From the NCBI GenBank assembly GCA_051294375.1, contig CM119266.1:13518735-13582734 (forward strand): a DNA stretch of 64,000 nt, given 5' to 3'. Positions 60,259 to 64,000 of this stretch are shown piece after piece. A program made the position numbers and the translations under genes. How positions within the stretch are numbered: the first letter of the stretch is position 1; every line of letters starts with the position of its first letter. The notes beneath the pieces were generated by a model. It was not told the DNA's origin, searched no databases, and was given only the letters and a program-made list of their open reading frames with translations. Origin of the DNA: Paraspadella gotoi. Its lineage: Eukaryota > Chaetognatha.

Positions 60259-62250
60259 ATTCTTGAGTCAATTAATATTAAGAAAAGCTGATAAATTTTC
60301 TGGCAAGGATGAAATTAAAACGAATGAAAGGGAATTAAAACGTCAAGAGACTACAAAAAACAATATTATACAGCTACAAACTTCAAAAAGCTTTTTCGAG
60401 ATCTTTCTGGAGAATGCGATTAGGAGTGAACAGAAATTTTTGAATGAGTCTTACATTTTAAGGGTCCAAAATAATACCGAACAAAATTATACATGTACAA
60501 ATTTAACTTTTTTTTATGGTCTGTCTTGGGAATAGGACTGCACGTGAATTTTAAATCCCAGAATCCAAAATACTGTGTTCAAATTCAAGCAATATCATTA
60601 TGTATGAAGTGACTTTTTGATGAAAAAAAATGGATATAATGCATAGACAATAAGAATTACATCGCAAAATCTTATATCTTAAAAAAATGAAAAATATTAA
60701 AAAATCTTTCTGAAAAATTGCTGCGCGCGGGAAACGGTTACTTGATTTTTGAAAAATATCTTTTGTTTCAAATTTGTTAAAAACTCCATAGAGGGCCAGG
60801 CATTTTTTGAATCGAAACTTTTGAAAACAAATGAACTGAGTTTTCTATTTCTATTTCAATTGTTTGCATTACTGTTATCTACTTTGTGTTTTGTAAAACT
60901 ACTGTGGCCCATGGTCCTCGGACCCTCTGTATGAATAAATACAAATACAAAATACAAAATTCAATTTCTACTTAATTTAGGACAATTTATACTTCCATTG
61001 ATATTTATATGATTACCATTGGTTCTCTTTTTCTACTAAATTGGCTGTCCTTTATCTTCCCAGAAAAAAAGAAGCAAAAAAGTAAATAAAAACACAAAGA
61101 GGAAGTTCAGTCAGCACAGCAGTGGTTAATTTTGTATAAGTAATGTAGTCTTAGCAACACCACAGGGTTGAAAAGTAAAGTCTTTTAAACGCGGACGCAT
61201 TTATTGCAATTATTTAATTTCTTAAATTTTAAAGAGACCACACTTTCACTTTGTCTTGTTTTACTTTAGGTCAGCTTTTTTTTCCTATTTATCTTTCGTA
61301 TTTTACAACTTAAAATTAGAAAAAAAACTCAACGTTGTTATTAAAATAATGCTATTTTTAATTTTAATGTTCTAAAAACGTAATTATCTGAGAAAATTTT
61401 AAAATCACATTCCATATGTGAAACTGAAATTTGTTTCGAAAAGGTGACATAAGCGATGTGTATAAAACGTTTGAAGTTGCTTTCAAAGCCGACGTATTGT
61501 ATCGTAGACAGGCAGGGTCCAAACGTCGCATATCAGAGGTAGAATCATCTATCAGCATCACGCAATTCTATCTGGATTCTGCAAGAAAACGAGGCCCTTG
61601 CCCTTGGTTTTCATTTCTGGTCGTTTCATGCCAGGAATCAAAAGCAAGCGGCGACCGGCTCTTGGCACAAACCCTTTCCGCCGTGTCTCGGGTGGAAGCG
61701 ACGGGACAACCCGCCGCGTTGCTCATCCAACTTTCTCTTCCAAAACCCAAGTCATGTCTCCCTGAATTTGTTTTTTTTTCGTTGAAACCGTAATGCTATT
61801 CCTACGTGTTACGCAAATAACAATGTAAATATTTTTCATAAATAGATGCTTACTAAGCTTAGTTTTTTCGGAAAAAAGTTAGAAATTTGTTACCAAATTA
61901 AAATTCATATTTTCAAAAACAAAGAACTCATTCCCTCTTTGAATTTTTGTATATAAAAATAATTTATCTCTACGTTTAAATATTAGTTATTTCCAGCCTT
62001 TCATACTTTGAAATCTCGCGGCACTAACCTTATTTCTTTTCCTTTACGCAATAACAGGAAAATTTTTTTTGGATTTCCTAAAAAACCTCAGAAAAACAAG
62101 AAAGCGTGAGAAAAAGGGATTTTCCCGATTTTTAAATTTTGACCAGCAAATCTACTAAATTACCCCTTTTATAACAAATCAGCTTATGTTTGGAGAAAAA
62201 TTTAAAAACCACTCATTTCAAGACTACGACGCTCTCAAACCTGACATTGG
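60259..62250. other. intergenic region upstream of PICH
   Basis: Mostly AT-rich. A GC-richer island at 61480-61760 is open on both strands without any recognisable domain. No gene was called. Confidence 0.55.
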
Positions 62251-63379
62251 CTAATTTAATTGTCATCTAACTTTGAACGCGTGCGCTTAATATCATCCAA
62301 CCCGGTTCCATTTACAAACCGATTTTTTTCTCCCTGAATCTCTCCGCTCGGCTCAGTTTCTATTTGCGCTGTTATCCATCGTCTCTCGTTCCTCGACTCT
62401 TCTTTCTCTTTACACTTTAGGCTGCCCCCGTCGCCACCCCCCCCCTCTCCCCCCACCAACCCGCGTTCCTGCTTCGCCTTGTGTCGCCGAGAATCGCAGT
62501 AAATTGAAGCAGAGAAAAAAAATCTGCGTCCGAAGGGAAGCGTCTCTCTCTCTTTTTTCCCCGGATTTATCCCCGAAGACCCTAAGAAGAAAATCGTTGA
62601 ACTGAAAAAAGAGAGAGAGAGAAAAAAGAAAAAAAACCTCGGAACACGAAATTCCTCATCGAATCTTTAAATTCGGCGGATGTTCTTCAGCCACTCGAAT
62701 TTTTTTTTTTCGAGAAAATCATCGGCTGCCCTTTCTACCGCTGTAAAATTACAAGGCAGTAGCAGTAACAAAAATATCGCCGTCATCTGACGAAGAAATT
62801 TGCCGTAACTCGCGCGTCAACGTCAAAAAACCAAGGACGACCGCAGGGCGGCGACTTCGTCTGCAGGAGTCGCAGTTTGGTTTTCCCGCGAAAATTCGAA
62901 TCCATCTGAGATTTGGCCGCCAACGAAAATAAGAGTTGAAAAACTAAAGTTTGGCAACTCACTCGGATCGAAATTTATTCATAAAAATCTATGTACATAA
63001 TAAGCGCGATAAAAAAAAAAAAAACAACTAATTGGACCCGAGTTAATGACCAGAATCCCAGCAGTTTTTAGATTGAGTGTCACTAGACTCAATCGCGCAA
63101 AGTCGGTTTTATCCACATTTCCCCATGCTCCACCGATGATAAAGCATCTCGTCTCTTTCCGCTATCCGCTTTTTTTTTTCGCTTCATAAATCGACCATTA
63201 ACTCTATTTTAAACTGTTTGAACTTTTTAATGAACGATTTTTAATCGAAATATAAACTGGGAGACTCTTTCGCGATTTTTTTCATCGCTTTCCCCGCCGA
63301 GCAGTAAGCGTGGGGTGAATTGTGAAATTCAACTAATAAATTAAGTTAAATTTCCTCGATCCAATCAAAACATCTATAC
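62250..63379 (+). promoter_or_regulatory. GC/CT-rich putative promoter and leader of the right-edge gene
   Basis: C-rich tracts, CpG-containing patches and GA/CT runs resemble the left tract of the window and precede the ATG at 63380. No specific element is secure. Confidence 0.3.

Positions 63380-64000
<621 letters not shown>

Noticed and set aside
60263-60535. 90-codon plus-strand frame starting next to the PICH ATG
   Set aside because: It lacks an ATG at its start, has no recognisable domain, and overlaps the expected promoter of PICH.
61431-61793. 120-codon plus-strand frame in a GC-richer island
   Set aside because: Both strands are open, there is no domain, and no splice or start context favours it; possibly an old repeat fragment.

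Overview
The window is nuclear DNA from an animal with a compact genome. Protein-coding genes are cut by many short GT-AG introns (mostly about 50-400 nt). CoREST, PICH/ERCC6L, polo-like kinase, RCC1, KEOPS, LCHN/DENND11 and AP-1 gamma orthologues are recognisable. No bacterial-type operon signals, tRNA, rRNA or CRISPR were seen. The lineage cannot be fixed from sequence alone. Short introns and very small gaps between genes would suit a compact invertebrate such as a sponge, but that is a guess. Exon coordinates were worked out by hand from splice sites and reading-frame continuity. For nine genes (RCOR, AP1G1, PP2Ac, PRPF31, ALKBH2, DENND11, PLK1, RCC1 and the unknown 379-residue gene) the summed exon length is an exact multiple of three.

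Layout. 1-9.05 kb: no convincing gene; GA/CT microsatellites, GC-rich patches, many GATAAG motifs and one perfect CArG box, i.e. a regulatory-looking tract. 9.05-14.1 kb: AT-rich DNA carrying a 2.5-kb deleted DIRS-type retroelement. 14.1-23.1 kb, minus strand: CoREST (RCOR) and AP-1 gamma-adaptin. 24.1-34.1 kb, minus strand: six tightly packed genes, in transcription order LAGE3/PCC1, ALKBH2, TBL3/UTP13, PRPF31, an RRM protein and PP2A catalytic subunit. 34.7-36.7 kb, plus strand: DENND11, divergent from that cluster. 37.6-40.1 kb: an unrecognised nine-exon gene. 40.3-41.0 kb: foldback and MITE-like repeats. 41.0-46.2 kb: a full-length but frameshifted DIRS-type element. 46.2-48.9 kb: repeats and one small unknown gene. 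48.9-60.3 kb, minus strand: PICH (ERCC6L), RCC1 and PLK1 head-to-tail. 60.3-63.4 kb: non-coding. 63.4 kb to the end: first exon(s) of an unknown plus-strand gene.

How the genes relate. The six-gene cluster mixes core RNA processing (TBL3 in rRNA maturation, PRPF31 in the spliceosome, KEOPS in tRNA modification), DNA alkylation repair (ALKBH2) and a major phosphatase. Gaps of 6-216 bp and acceptor-like sites just before several start codons suggest polycistronic transcription with trans-splicing. The second cluster places three mitotic regulators side by side, including PICH and the kinase PLK1 to which human PICH binds.

The most distinctive structural signal is the pair of DIRS-type elements. 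In each, a short internal block is the reverse complement of the joined outer ends. In both it lies on the gag side, before the coding region.
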